Shown here in pieces: positions 44,367-53,478 of a DNA stretch of 64,000 nucleotides. A program made the translations under genes and the position numbers. Location: positions 31,952 through 95,951 of the forward strand of contig NZ_FONY01000020.1 of assembly GCF_900113045.1 (NCBI RefSeq), written 5' to 3'. The stretch comes from Thermoflexibacter ruber. Lineage in GTDB: Bacteria; Bacteroidota; Bacteroidia; Cytophagales; Thermoflexibacteraceae. The first letter of the stretch is position 1. The number at the start of each line of letters is the position of its first letter. Below the pieces are notes generated by a model that was given only the letters and a program-made list of their open reading frames with translations, ran no database searches and was not told where the DNA came from.

Positions 44367-45047
44367 ATGTTTAATTTGGTTAAAAGTCTGATTTCATTTC
44401 TGCCTATAAAAGTCCAAAAAGCTATCAGGCTCTATTATAAGGTTTATCAAATTACTACCCAGAAAAACTCTTATTTAGTCCAAACAGGGTATTTAGAATC
44501 CCAAGTAAGTAAATTGCCCGTAGATGTTAATGGTGAACCATTGCCTTGGATGAATTATCCTTTTATTGATTTTCTTTCCAAAAGATTACGCTCTGAAATG
44601 GAACTTTTTGAATATGGGGCTGGATATTCTTCTTTGTATTTTGCAAGCAAAGTAAAAGAGGTAGTATCTGTAGAATATAATAAAGATTGGTATAACAAAA
44701 TAAAACATTATGAAGGTATTTTTGCTAACATACATCTCCATTTTTATCGGCTTGATGAGAATTATCCTTTAGCAATTACAGAAATAGATGAACATAAAAA
44801 ATATGACATTATCATAATTGATGGGAGAAAAAGAGTAAAGTGTGCAATAAATGCTTTCCCTTTTTTGAAAGAAGATGGGGTATTGGTCTTAGATGACAGT
44901 AATAGAACGTACTATCAAGAGATTTTTAATTTTTATCATAAAAAAGGCTTTAAAGAAATTACTTTTAGTGGATTAAAGCCCTCAGACTTAGAAACTTATC
45001 ATACTACGTTATTTTATAGGAGCGAGAAAAACTGCTTAGGCATTTAA
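44367..45047 (+). CDS. SAM-dependent methyltransferase-like protein
   Basis: 226 residues. The Rossmann SAM motif I is MELFEYGAGYSSLYFAS, motif II VVSVEYNKDW, and the post-motif DIIIIDGRKRVKCAINAFPFLKEDGVLVLDD. This is the FkbM/class I type often found in polysaccharide or glycan modification loci. There is no signal peptide. The gene is more AT-rich than the core genes around it and is preceded by a 360-bp AT-rich spacer, which suggests it may have been acquired. The substrate is unknown. Confidence 0.75.
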   Translation: MFNLVKSLISFLPIKVQKAIRLYYKVYQITTQKNSYLVQTGYLESQVSKLPVDVNGEPLPWMNYPFIDFLSKRLRSEMELFEYGAGYSSLYFASKVKEVVSVEYNKDWYNKIKHYEGIFANIHLHFYRLDENYPLAITEIDEHKKYDIIIIDGRKRVKCAINAFPFLKEDGVLVLDDSNRTYYQEIFNFYHKKGFKEITFSGLKPSDLETYHTTLFYRSEKNCLGI

Positions 45048-45054
45048 CAGTTAG

Positions 45055-46077
45055 TTACCTACAATTATTTTCATACTCCAAAATCCTCTCTTTCTCTTTA
45101 TTTTTCAAAGCCATAGTCCATGCTTCGCAAGCCTTTTTTTTGTCATTATTCTTAAAATAGGCATGTCCGAGATAAAAATGAATCTGATGTAGCTCGCTGT
45201 CAAGCTGATAGGCTTTCTGCAAAAGGCTCAGCCCCTCTTCGTTGTTGCCCTCTGCAAGTGCCAAAATTCCTTGATTGCGAATCACGAGAGGGGACTTGCT
45301 GTCATAAAACATGGCTCTTTTCAAATCACTTTTTGCCCCTACTATGTCATTAAGCAAAGTCTTGACCAAAGTACGATTTGCCAAATACAGTGCTTGCTCA
45401 GGTCGCCTGTCCACTGCCTTATTGAGCAAGTCTAAGGCTTCTTGGTAGCTCATTTTGTCCATAAGTATTACAGCTAAGTTGCTCATAGCAAAGTCATTAT
45501 TAGGATTCAAAGCAAGTGCTTTGCGAAAATCTTGCTCTGCTTGTGCATAACTTTTCTGTTCAAAAAGCAAAGTGCCACGATTAATATAAGCATCAGCTTT
45601 ACTTGAATCAAGTTGAATAGATTTTTCAAAGTCTTTGAAAGCCTCCTGTTTTTGCTTTAAAATGCTCAAAATCACTCCTCTGCTCAGGTAGAGATAAGCT
45701 GTATCTCGGTGATTCAGAATAAGTAAGTTGAGGTCGGCAAGTGCTTCTTGGTACTTTTCCAACTCAAAAAAAGCATTAGAACGGTTGTATCGTGCAGAAA
45801 ACATAGTTGGGGAGATTTGCAAGGCTTTGTTGTAGTTGCTTACCGCTTCCTTGTATTGCTTTAAATGGAACAGAGCCACCCCTTTGTTGTTCCACGCATC
45901 AGCGAAAAGACTGTCTTTGAGAATAGCCTCCGTAAATTCTTGGACAGCATCAGCGTATCGCTTTTCTTCAAGTGCAATTTTTCCCTTTAAAAAAAAGCGG
46001 TCGCGCTGGTCTATAGGCGTATCACAAGCCACTAAGCAAAGCATCACACACACTGCATAAAAATATTTGACATACAT
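45055..46077 (-). CDS. TPR-repeat lipoprotein
   Basis: 340 residues. A lipoprotein signal has its lipobox LVAC with Cys18. About eight tetratricopeptide repeats follow, such as ADAWNNKGVALFHLKQYKEAVSNYNKALQ and ADAYINRGTLLFEQKSYAQAEQDFRKALA. It is a membrane-attached scaffold for protein-protein contacts. The partner is unknown. It is convergent with the preceding gene with only 7 bp between stops. Confidence 0.88.
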   Translation of the reverse strand: MYVKYFYAVCVMLCLVACDTPIDQRDRFFLKGKIALEEKRYADAVQEFTEAILKDSLFADAWNNKGVALFHLKQYKEAVSNYNKALQISPTMFSARYNRSNAFFELEKYQEALADLNLLILNHRDTAYLYLSRGVILSILKQKQEAFKDFEKSIQLDSSKADAYINRGTLLFEQKSYAQAEQDFRKALALNPNNDFAMSNLAVILMDKMSYQEALDLLNKAVDRRPEQALYLANRTLVKTLLNDIVGAKSDLKRAMFYDSKSPLVIRNQGILALAEGNNEEGLSLLQKAYQLDSELHQIHFYLGHAYFKNNDKKKACEAWTMALKNKEKERILEYENNCR

Positions 46078-46172
46078 AACGAATCAGGGTTAGAGCAATT
46101 ATTTCTATTTTTAAGGTAAAAGTAAAATTTTATTTGCAGATATAATCCGATGAATGTAAAATCAAATTTTTG

Positions 46173-46180
46173 CTATCTTT
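46173..46180 (+). promoter_or_regulatory. Possible -7 box before the AlbA_2 gene
   Basis: TATCTTTG fits TAnnTTTG; no clear -33 TTTG is seen. The start codon is about 90 bp downstream. Confidence 0.35.
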
Positions 46181-46270
46181 GTTTAAGAAGAAAGTACGAA
46201 GAATTGTAATGAATAAGCTAATAAATATTCTCCCCATTATGTCATCATATAAAATATCAGAAAAGCAAGC

Positions 46271-48133
46271 ATGAATATAGTTGATAAAACACTTCAAAAA
46301 ATAGCAGATTGTATCCGACAAAATAGATTTGAACAATTAGAAAATGATAAAATAGAACTTAAAAGTCTTCACTCGGCAGAAGATTGGACAGAACTATACA
46401 AATCTGCTTGTGCATTTTTGAATGCAGAAGGAGGTATTATTATCATAGGAATCAAAGAGAAAAATAGAACGTATATTTTTTCAGGTTACAAAGGAGAACA
46501 AAGTGAGGAGGAGAAATTAAAAGAATTACCACAAAAATTTTTAGACGACCATAAAAACAAGGTCAATCTCAAAGAGTTTTTCCCTTTATACGAAGTCAAA
46601 GATTTTTTGATGGGAAAGGTTTGTGTAATTTATATAGAAAAACTACCAGAAGACCAAAAGTATGTTTTTTATGAATCCCATGCGTATAAAAGAAAACTTA
46701 CAGGCGACCACAAACTTCTGCCTGATGAGATAGAAGGACAAAAACAAAGAAAACTTGAGCTTATTTATGCAAGGGAACTCATGCCCGTAAAAGAGGCAAA
46801 GTTAGAAGACCTTGACATTGATAAACTAAATGATTACATTATTAGGCTCAATCGTACTATCAAAATAGAAAGCCTAAAAGCAGATATTCCCTCTGCTAAA
46901 TCATTTTTATTGCGAAAAGGTTTTATAAACAAAGACCAAGAACCTACTTTGTTAGGCATATTGGTTTGTGGAAAACACATAGAAGATTTGGTAGGGGGGC
47001 GATGCCAAGTAGATGCTTATGTGGACTCCCTCATAGAGGTTGCTCGTAACAAGCAAATCATCAAAGATAATATACTTGCACTCATGGAGAGGAGCATTGG
47101 CTTTGTTTACCAGAATATTCAGGTAGGAGTAAGCCGTCAGAATAGTGGAACGGCTCTTCCAGAATATCCTCAAAATTTGATAGAGGAAACCATTAATAAT
47201 GCCTTGGCGCACCGCAATTATCATTCCGATAAATTTGTTCTTATAAATATCAAACCAAATAAAAACATAGAAATTAGGAATCCGGGTACATTTTTACAAG
47301 AGCATCTTTTAAGATTAGAAAAGCCCAAAATCAGGCGTATCATTCCTATTGCTAAAGCAAGGAATCCTAAATTAGCTGATATACTTAAAACTTATGACCG
47401 ATACGAAGGTAGAAGCAAGGGCATGGCTACACTTACCAACACCTGTCTTGAAAATCAAACAGATATTCCTTATTTTATACTTCGTTCAGAGGAGATAAGT
47501 TTATATCTAAACAAAGGAAAAGTATATGATGAAGAAATGGGAACTTGGATAAAAAGTTTTGCAGGATATATTTTAAAAAAATGTGGACGTGAACTTACTG
47601 AAGAGGAGAAAATTGTATTGAGTTATTTTTATAAATCTGAAAGACATAATAGGTTGGACAGATACACCATTTTACTGACCCCTGACAATAATCATGCAGG
47701 AGTAATCGCAGATTTGGAAGATAAAAACTTGATTTTTAGGTATGCACAGGAAAATGAGATTTATCCCATTTATTTAGTAGATAGGGAACTAACAAAAAAT
47801 GATTTTTCCGAAGAACTAAGAACAATCTTTGGTGGGAGTTTTGATAACTTACCAAATGACTACAAGAAAGTTTTATTTGCTATATATCAACATAATCAAT
47901 ATGCCGTGCCAGAGGACAAAGCAAGCGCAAATAGCATAGGAATTTTTATATATCTAAATGAAAACAAAAGAATTACCGATTTGAAACATTATGAAAACTT
48001 CAAAAGAAAAGTTCGTAATATTTTTAATAAGTTAGAAGAAAAATCACTTATTATTCGTAAAAGTGATAAAAAAGCTGATTTTCAAATAAATACAAGTTTT
48101 GAAAGAACCCCATCTATTTTTGATAAACCATGA
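46271..48133 (+). CDS. AlbA_2 (Schlafen-type) and HATPase_c_4 domain protein
   Basis: 620 residues. The N terminus has the AlbA_2 signature (IELKSLHSAEDWTELYKSACAFLNAEGGIIIIGI, about 25-65). A middle helical region leads to a GHKL-like ATPase module (LPEYPQNLIEETINNALAHRNYHSDKFVLINI ... IEIRNPGTF, about 296-345). A long C-terminal extension of about 200 residues shows winged-helix features (KVRNIFNKLEEKSLIIRK). Such proteins are annotated as RecG-related or ATP-binding transcriptional regulators and often occur in accessory or defence-rich regions. It is AT-rich, and its stop overlaps the UspA start (ATGA). Confidence 0.78.
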   Translation: MNIVDKTLQKIADCIRQNRFEQLENDKIELKSLHSAEDWTELYKSACAFLNAEGGIIIIGIKEKNRTYIFSGYKGEQSEEEKLKELPQKFLDDHKNKVNLKEFFPLYEVKDFLMGKVCVIYIEKLPEDQKYVFYESHAYKRKLTGDHKLLPDEIEGQKQRKLELIYARELMPVKEAKLEDLDIDKLNDYIIRLNRTIKIESLKADIPSAKSFLLRKGFINKDQEPTLLGILVCGKHIEDLVGGRCQVDAYVDSLIEVARNKQIIKDNILALMERSIGFVYQNIQVGVSRQNSGTALPEYPQNLIEETINNALAHRNYHSDKFVLINIKPNKNIEIRNPGTFLQEHLLRLEKPKIRRIIPIAKARNPKLADILKTYDRYEGRSKGMATLTNTCLENQTDIPYFILRSEEISLYLNKGKVYDEEMGTWIKSFAGYILKKCGRELTEEEKIVLSYFYKSERHNRLDRYTILLTPDNNHAGVIADLEDKNLIFRYAQENEIYPIYLVDRELTKNDFSEELRTIFGGSFDNLPNDYKKVLFAIYQHNQYAVPEDKASANSIGIFIYLNENKRITDLKHYENFKRKVRNIFNKLEEKSLIIRKSDKKADFQINTSFERTPSIFDKP

Positions 48134-49002
48134 CCACCCTTCAAAAAATCCTTGTACCTACTGATTTTTCGCCCGAATCCATTAATGGCTTGGCGATGGC
48201 GGTGGGGCTTGCTCAAAAAACAGGAGCAAAGATATACCTTCTACACGTCATTGATATTCCTATGCCCAAAGACATAGATGAGGTAGAAATCACGCACTTA
48301 GACCTGATGACAGAAAAGGACTTGCTAAGCCCTGAAAAAATTTACTTGATGAAACTGTTGAAAGAAACTAAATCTAAAATCAATGAGTTAAAAAAGCAGT
48401 TTGCTCATGCTAACATTAGCGACCACGTATCCTTTGACCGCATCGTTCACCAAATTAACTATTTTGCTGAAAAATACCAAATAGATATGATAGTCATGGG
48501 GTCTAAAGGGACAAACCAAACGGACAATGTGCTACTTGGCTCTAATGCAGAAAAAGTGATTCGTACTGCCAAAGTACCTGTAATGACTGTAAAGCAGGCA
48601 ATAAAGGAAGTCAGTTTGAAAAATATTTGCTTTGCCTCTGACTTCAAAGATGTACCTAAGATTGCCATTCTTACCCTTAGCCATTTGCAGGAAATATTTG
48701 ATGCCAAGATTCACTTAGTTAAAATTATTACCCCAGCCAATTTTGAAATTTCCTCTATTACTCGACAGCAAATTAAAAAATTTGCCAATAGCTGTCTTTT
48801 AGAAAACTATACTATCAATTTTTATAACTACTACACTGAATATGAGGGAATCCTGTGCTTTGCTGATGAAATCAAAGCAGACATAATTTGCATGACTACG
48901 CGTGGGAACACAGGTTTAGTGCGTGTACTCATGGGGAGCATTGCCGAGGATGTAGCCAATCACTCAGACCTTCCTGTACTGACTTTCAATGAGTTTGATT
49001 GA
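48130..49002 (+). CDS. Tandem universal stress protein (UspA)
   Basis: 290 residues with two Usp domains. Domain 1 (1-148) starts LQKILVPTDFSPESINGLAMAVGLAQ and has the ATP-binding GSKGTNQTDNVLLGSNAEKVI. Domain 2 (about 155-290) ends with TTRGNTGLVRVLMGSIAEDVANHSDLPVLTF. Both keep the G-2x-G-9x-G-(S/N) nucleotide motif. It starts within the stop codon of the AlbA_2 gene, so translation is coupled. This is unusual for a Usp gene and suggests they act together or share acquisition. Confidence 0.88.
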   Translation: MTTLQKILVPTDFSPESINGLAMAVGLAQKTGAKIYLLHVIDIPMPKDIDEVEITHLDLMTEKDLLSPEKIYLMKLLKETKSKINELKKQFAHANISDHVSFDRIVHQINYFAEKYQIDMIVMGSKGTNQTDNVLLGSNAEKVIRTAKVPVMTVKQAIKEVSLKNICFASDFKDVPKIAILTLSHLQEIFDAKIHLVKIITPANFEISSITRQQIKKFANSCLLENYTINFYNYYTEYEGILCFADEIKADIICMTTRGNTGLVRVLMGSIAEDVANHSDLPVLTFNEFD

Positions 49003-49016
49003 TAAAAGCGTTTCTA

Positions 49017-49724
49017 TCAACCAACTATTTCCTTTATTTTTCCGTTTTCGCTTGTATAGAAAGTTGGAGTATTAGCATTTCTTTCTTTTAAAAATTCGGT
49101 ATAAGTACTTGAAAATGCCAATCTTTCTTCTAAAACCTTATCAAAAACTCCACTCATACCCAAGACCAATTCGCAAATTTCTCTCACTCCTTGCGAGCCT
49201 CCCGAGTTAGCGGTAATATAGTCGCATAAGTTTCTTGTTTTGACAAAGTTAGCAAATAAAGGGCTTGATTTTCTATTGACCAAAAAGCGTAAGCCTACTT
49301 CCGAAGCCACCCCCAAATCCAAGACATCATCAAAAACAAAAGCGATTTCGTGAGGCAGAATACCATACTCTTTTTCAATATGTAGGAGAGCTTCCATTTT
49401 ATTTAACACCTTCAAATACACTGCGTTAAAATGCTCTCTTTGAGCAAATCGGAAAGAAGCGGGATTGTTTGCCCCAGTCAAAATGACAGAAAAAGGCATT
49501 GCTCGCTCATGGGTAAGCCAATGCCCAAAGCGCAAATAATTGCTCCCTGCAGCATCAGGTTCGGCAAATACACTGCCTGTCTGTTCGTCTTTTATCCCAT
49601 CGTTGAACACCCCGTCCCAATCGAATATCCATGCTTTTATTGTCGCAAGTTTGGCTTGTATTTTCTCATAAGGAGTCCTAAATTCTCCTCCAAGTGCAGT
49701 AAAGGTTTTTTCTATATCTATCAT
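49017..49724 (-). CDS. HAD-family (KdsC-like) phosphatase
   Basis: 235 residues from the ATG at 49724, which has a GGAGG directly upstream; a TTG at 49748 is the alternative. HAD motif I is IKAWIFDWDGVFNDG (D-x-D) and motif IV is AFVFDDVLDLGVASEVGLRFLVN. The cap is small, as in KDO-8-phosphate phosphatases. No active-site tail typical of KdsC tetramers is evident and an extra C-terminal segment is present, so the substrate is uncertain. It is convergent with the UspA gene. Confidence 0.78.
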   Translation of the reverse strand: MIDIEKTFTALGGEFRTPYEKIQAKLATIKAWIFDWDGVFNDGIKDEQTGSVFAEPDAAGSNYLRFGHWLTHERAMPFSVILTGANNPASFRFAQREHFNAVYLKVLNKMEALLHIEKEYGILPHEIAFVFDDVLDLGVASEVGLRFLVNRKSSPLFANFVKTRNLCDYITANSGGSQGVREICELVLGMSGVFDKVLEERLAFSSTYTEFLKERNANTPTFYTSENGKIKEIVG

Positions 49725-49765
49725 TACCTCCAAAATTTGTGATGCCAAAGATAGATATTCCTTTG

Positions 49766-51130
49766 TTATTTTCTATTTTTCACATACCATTCTCTAAAAC
49801 TCTCTTTGGGGGGCTGAGGCATCTCTCTTTGCTTTGTCCAAGTATTGAGAGGATTATTTACCAAAAATCTTGGCGAGATACGTAGTAAGCCTCTGCCGGT
49901 TCTTCCTGCAATTTTGTAAAGGCTTGGATTACTCAAAATTCTATTTAAAACTTTTAAGCCTTGTGCTTTCAAAGGTGGAACAAGTCCTTCTTTAGCAATA
50001 ATTTGCCTCCACTTATACAACTGCTCGTGTATGTCTATTTTTACGGGGCATACGTCGCTACAAGACCCGCAAAGCGTAGAAGCAAAAGGCAAAGTACTGT
50101 ATTTTTTCAAATCCATATTGGGAGATAAAATAGAGCCTATGGGTCCGGGAACAGTAAATCCGTAACTATGCCCCCCACTACGGCGATAAACAGGGCAGGT
50201 ATTCATGCAAGCACCACAACGAATACAGTAAAGAGATTTCCTAAAATCCTTTCTACCAAGCTGTTCTGTTCTTCCGTTATCTACTATGACTATGTGCATT
50301 TCGCTTCCTTGTTTAGGCTTTAAAAAGTGCGAAGAGTAGGACGTAATTGGCTGACCTGTGGCACTGCGCGCCAGCAATCTCAGAAATACGCCTAAATGAT
50401 GCAGTTTAGGAATGATTTTTTCTATGCCCATACTTGCAATATGAATAGGAGCAAGATGTACCCCTAAATCGGCATTGCCCTCATTGGTACAGACTACAAA
50501 GCCTCCCGTTTCAGCAATAGCAAAGTTTACGCCCGTCAAAGCCGCTTCCGCTCCTAAAAACTTGCTTCTCAGGTGCTGACGAGCTGACTCAGTCAGGTAT
50601 TGGGGGTCAGCTGCTCCCTGTTCGGTGCCTAATTTTTCATGGAACAGTTCACCTATTTCTTCTTTTTTAAGGTGGATAGCAGGCATGACGATGTGGCTTG
50701 GTGGTTCGTCAAGGAACTGCATGATGCGCTCTCCTAAGTCCGTATCCACTACCTCTATGCCTTTTTTTATTAGAAAGTCGTTCAAATGACATTCTTCCGT
50801 GAGCATAGACTTACTTTTAGCCATGCATCTTACTCCACGAGCCTTTAAGATATTATAAATGATTTGATTATGCTCCTCTGCATTGCTTACCCAATGTACT
50901 TTTACGCCGTTAGTTAGGGCATTTTTTTCAAATTCTATCAAGTAGTCATCTAAGTTGGAAAGTACATTTGCTTTGATTTGAGAGGCAAGTTCTCTAAGTT
51001 CTTCCCACTCAGGAATAGCTTTGGCCGCTTTATCTCTTTTATTTCGCACAAACCAAAGCGTTTCATCATGCCAGTGAGTACGTTGGGCATCTTGGTTAAA
51101 TTTTTGAGATTCTTGGGCGTGATTTATCAT
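49766..51130 (-). CDS. lutB: Lactate utilisation iron-sulfur protein LutB
   Basis: 454 residues. An N-terminal LutB/LutC-type domain (about 55-290) is followed by two [4Fe-4S] ferredoxin motifs: C302, C305, C308, C312 (CIRCGACMNTCP) and C354, C357, C361 (CGSCSDVCP). With LutA and LutC it forms an L-lactate dehydrogenase complex. Neither LutA nor LutC is adjacent here, so they must be elsewhere if present. It has a good promoter of its own at 51198-51227. Confidence 0.9.
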   Translation of the reverse strand: MINHAQESQKFNQDAQRTHWHDETLWFVRNKRDKAAKAIPEWEELRELASQIKANVLSNLDDYLIEFEKNALTNGVKVHWVSNAEEHNQIIYNILKARGVRCMAKSKSMLTEECHLNDFLIKKGIEVVDTDLGERIMQFLDEPPSHIVMPAIHLKKEEIGELFHEKLGTEQGAADPQYLTESARQHLRSKFLGAEAALTGVNFAIAETGGFVVCTNEGNADLGVHLAPIHIASMGIEKIIPKLHHLGVFLRLLARSATGQPITSYSSHFLKPKQGSEMHIVIVDNGRTEQLGRKDFRKSLYCIRCGACMNTCPVYRRSGGHSYGFTVPGPIGSILSPNMDLKKYSTLPFASTLCGSCSDVCPVKIDIHEQLYKWRQIIAKEGLVPPLKAQGLKVLNRILSNPSLYKIAGRTGRGLLRISPRFLVNNPLNTWTKQREMPQPPKESFREWYVKNRK

Positions 51131-51197
51131 AATTGTTGGATTAAGATGTATTTATAAGGTAAACTCATTATTTAAGTTGCATGTTATGTAAGTTTTT

Positions 51198-51227
51198 CAA
51201 AAGTAAAAAAAAGCAGGAAAAGTGCAA
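51198..51227 (-). promoter_or_regulatory. lutB promoter
   Basis: On the minus strand TTG (51225-51227), 19-bp spacer and TACTTTTG (51198-51205) match the Bacteroidota consensus exactly in spacing. Confidence 0.7.
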
Positions 51228-51281
51228 GCAAGAATGGGAGTGAAATCTTGATTGATTGAGTTTTCAAGGTTTTTGGAAGGT

Positions 51282-52010
51282 TTACCTTTCAATAAGTTCT
51301 CTTACTCGTTCCTTATAGCTTGCCCCAATAGGAATAAGTTTTTTATTGATTTCCAAGTGGTTATCTACTATGGCTACTACTTTATCTAAGCAAACAATAT
51401 AAGACTTGTGGCAGCGCACAAAAGGCGGGCAGGGTAGGCTTTCTTCTAAATTTTTTAATGCCTCTAAGATAATAATGCGTTGATTATGAACAGTATAAAT
51501 ACTAACATATTCTTTTAATCCTTCTATGTACAGCATATCTTTGAAAAACACTTTGAGCAGTTTTTGGTCAGTCTTCACCCAAAAATACTCCTTTTTTACC
51601 TCTTTATCCTTCACTACAGAAATGCTTTGCTCTTGCTCTGCTTTTCCTTTTTTCAGTTGCCAAACCTCGCTTGCCTTATTTACAGCCTTTAAAAAACGTT
51701 CAAAAGTAATAGGTTTGAGCAAATAGTCGCTTACATCTAAATCAAAGCCGTCAATCGCATATTGGGAATAAGCAGTAGTGAGTATAACTAAAGGCTTGTT
51801 CTTCAGTAACTTAATAAACTCTAAACCCGTTAGGTCTGGCATCTCAATATCTAAAAATAACAAATCTACTTCCTCTTTTTGGAGTAGGGGAAGAGCCTGA
51901 GTAGCCTTATTGAATTTTCCTACTAATTCCAAAGTAGGTGTTTTCTGCACATAGTCGGCTAAAAGCCTGATAGCTAAGGACTCATCATCTATGATAGCAC
52001 ATTTTATCAT
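51282..52010 (-). CDS. LytTR-family response regulator
   Basis: 242 residues from the ATG at 52010; the frame is open further upstream but encodes no receiver sequence. The receiver has IIDDE and phosphoacceptor Asp54 (LLFLDIEMPDLTG), with Lys in DYLLKPITFERF. The C-terminal LytTR DNA-binding domain (about 140-240) has VKTDQKLLKVFFKDMLYIEGLKEYVSIYT and FVRCHKSYIV. Its kinase (53948-54994, same strand) is separated by two genes on the opposite strand, whereas such pairs are usually adjacent. Confidence 0.92.
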   Translation of the reverse strand: MIKCAIIDDESLAIRLLADYVQKTPTLELVGKFNKATQALPLLQKEEVDLLFLDIEMPDLTGLEFIKLLKNKPLVILTTAYSQYAIDGFDLDVSDYLLKPITFERFLKAVNKASEVWQLKKGKAEQEQSISVVKDKEVKKEYFWVKTDQKLLKVFFKDMLYIEGLKEYVSIYTVHNQRIIILEALKNLEESLPCPPFVRCHKSYIVCLDKVVAIVDNHLEINKKLIPIGASYKERVRELIER

Positions 52011-52076
52011 TACTTCTAAAATAAGAAAATAGCAAACAAATTTAATATAATGCAAAGTATTTACTTCATTTGTAAG

Positions 52077-52084
52077 TATTTTTG
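52077..52084 (+). promoter_or_regulatory. Possible -7 box before the ATPase cassette
   Basis: TATTTTTG fits TAnnTTTG, with the start codon 20 bp downstream. No -33 box is evident. Confidence 0.35.
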
Positions 52085-52104
52085 TAATAAAAAAAAATAA
52101 TGAA

Positions 52105-53478
52105 ATGGAGCGTATATTAATTAAAAACTTCAAAGCAATTATTAATAAAAATGAAGTAGAAATTCCTATTAAAAATCTCAATATCTTTATTGGAGAGCAA
52201 GCAAGTGGGAAAAGCACGATTGCGAAGTTAATTTATTTTTTTAAGACAATAAGAGAGGAAATTTTATCTGAGGTATTAAATAATAGCCAACTTGCCAATA
52301 ATAACTTTACAAATGAAATTAGTAAGCGAGTAGGCAGGTATTTTGTTTATTTATTTGGCTCATCAAGACATTTAGCCAATTTTGAAGTAAAGTATTATTT
52401 TGCCAACGATAGATGGATAAAGATAGAAAAAAATTGGAATAGTGGAAATGTTCGAGTTAGCTTTGATTATAACTTACAAAATAGTTTGCAGAGAAAAATT
52501 ATCTCTATCTCAACTGAATATCATAGAATAGCCAATCAATTTGATGATTTATCACGGAGAGAGCGAGAAAGAGTAGTTAATGGATTAGCCAACTATTTAA
52601 AAGGTAGGGAGGCTTTCCAAAATCCTCATCATCATCTTTATATGCCTGCCAGTAGAAATATGACTGTTATTTTAGAAAGTCATTTAACAGATATTTATGC
52701 ACGTTTGGAAAATATTGCTGCCTCTCTCGATTTGAATGACAACAATAATTTTAATTCTGATAATGAGTTACTTCTCCTCAAATTTATGCAATATGTTAGA
52801 AATATGAAGAGTAAATTCAAAAAAGGGAGAGGTTTTAAGGGCTTGATAGAAGAAGCAAGAGATTTTCAAATCAATTTTAATGAAATTTTGTTGGCGGAAA
52901 TCATCAAAAAAATAGAAGAATTAATTAAAGGAAAATATAATTTTGATGAATATGGAGAAAAAATACAGTTTAGCAATAGTATCAATGATTATGTCTATCT
53001 GCCTGATGCCTCCTCTGGACAGCAGGAGATTATTAGACCTTTCCAAGATATTTTTCTATCTATACTTTACGATGATACTGTCTTCAGAGTATATGAAGAA
53101 CCTGAATCTCATTTATTTCCTTTGGGACAGAAAGGCTATATAGAATTAATCGCTATGCTGATTAATGCTAACCCTCAAAATCAAATAGTTATCCCAACAC
53201 ATAGTCCATATATTCTGACTGCCTTAGATAACTTGATAAAAGCAAAGCACATAGCAAAACAACAGCCTGAGCAGGAAGAGGAAGTAAATCAAATAGTTCC
53301 CAGAAGCCAATGGCTTGATTTAGAACAAATAGGAGTTTATGCACTTAAAGATGGTGAAATCTATGATTCTTTAGATAGAGAAAGACAGGGTTTGCAATCA
53401 GAGGTTTTAGATGATACTACTGAAAAGATGAGTGCTACTTTTGACCAACTTTTAAACCTCCAATACCAAAGTGCATGA
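52105..53478 (+). CDS. SMC/OLD-like AAA ATPase of a two-gene cassette
   Basis: 457 residues. N-terminal strand MERILIKNFKAI, then Walker A G-E-Q-A-S-G-K-S-T (30-38). A charged helical insertion lies between about 60 and 270. The ABC-type signature is SSGQQE (303-308), Walker B VYEEPES (329-335), and an H-loop-like IPTHSPYILT follows. It therefore belongs to the AAA_15/AAA_21 group, the fold of OLD, RloC and PARIS AriA ATPases. There is no TOPRIM nuclease domain at the C terminus. The next gene starts within its stop codon and encodes a nuclease-like protein. The gene is clearly more AT-rich than its flanks, so horizontal acquisition is likely. Confidence 0.85.
   Translation: MERILIKNFKAIINKNEVEIPIKNLNIFIGEQASGKSTIAKLIYFFKTIREEILSEVLNNSQLANNNFTNEISKRVGRYFVYLFGSSRHLANFEVKYYFANDRWIKIEKNWNSGNVRVSFDYNLQNSLQRKIISISTEYHRIANQFDDLSRRERERVVNGLANYLKGREAFQNPHHHLYMPASRNMTVILESHLTDIYARLENIAASLDLNDNNNFNSDNELLLLKFMQYVRNMKSKFKKGRGFKGLIEEARDFQINFNEILLAEIIKKIEELIKGKYNFDEYGEKIQFSNSINDYVYLPDASSGQQEIIRPFQDIFLSILYDDTVFRVYEEPESHLFPLGQKGYIELIAMLINANPQNQIVIPTHSPYILTALDNLIKAKHIAKQQPEQEEEVNQIVPRSQWLDLEQIGVYALKDGEIYDSLDRERQGLQSEVLDDTTEKMSATFDQLLNLQYQSA

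Noticed and set aside
44367..49002. A single genomic island covering the methyltransferase to UspA genes
   Set aside because: The genes are mixed in strand and composition, and no integrase or flanking direct repeat was found, so they are listed separately.
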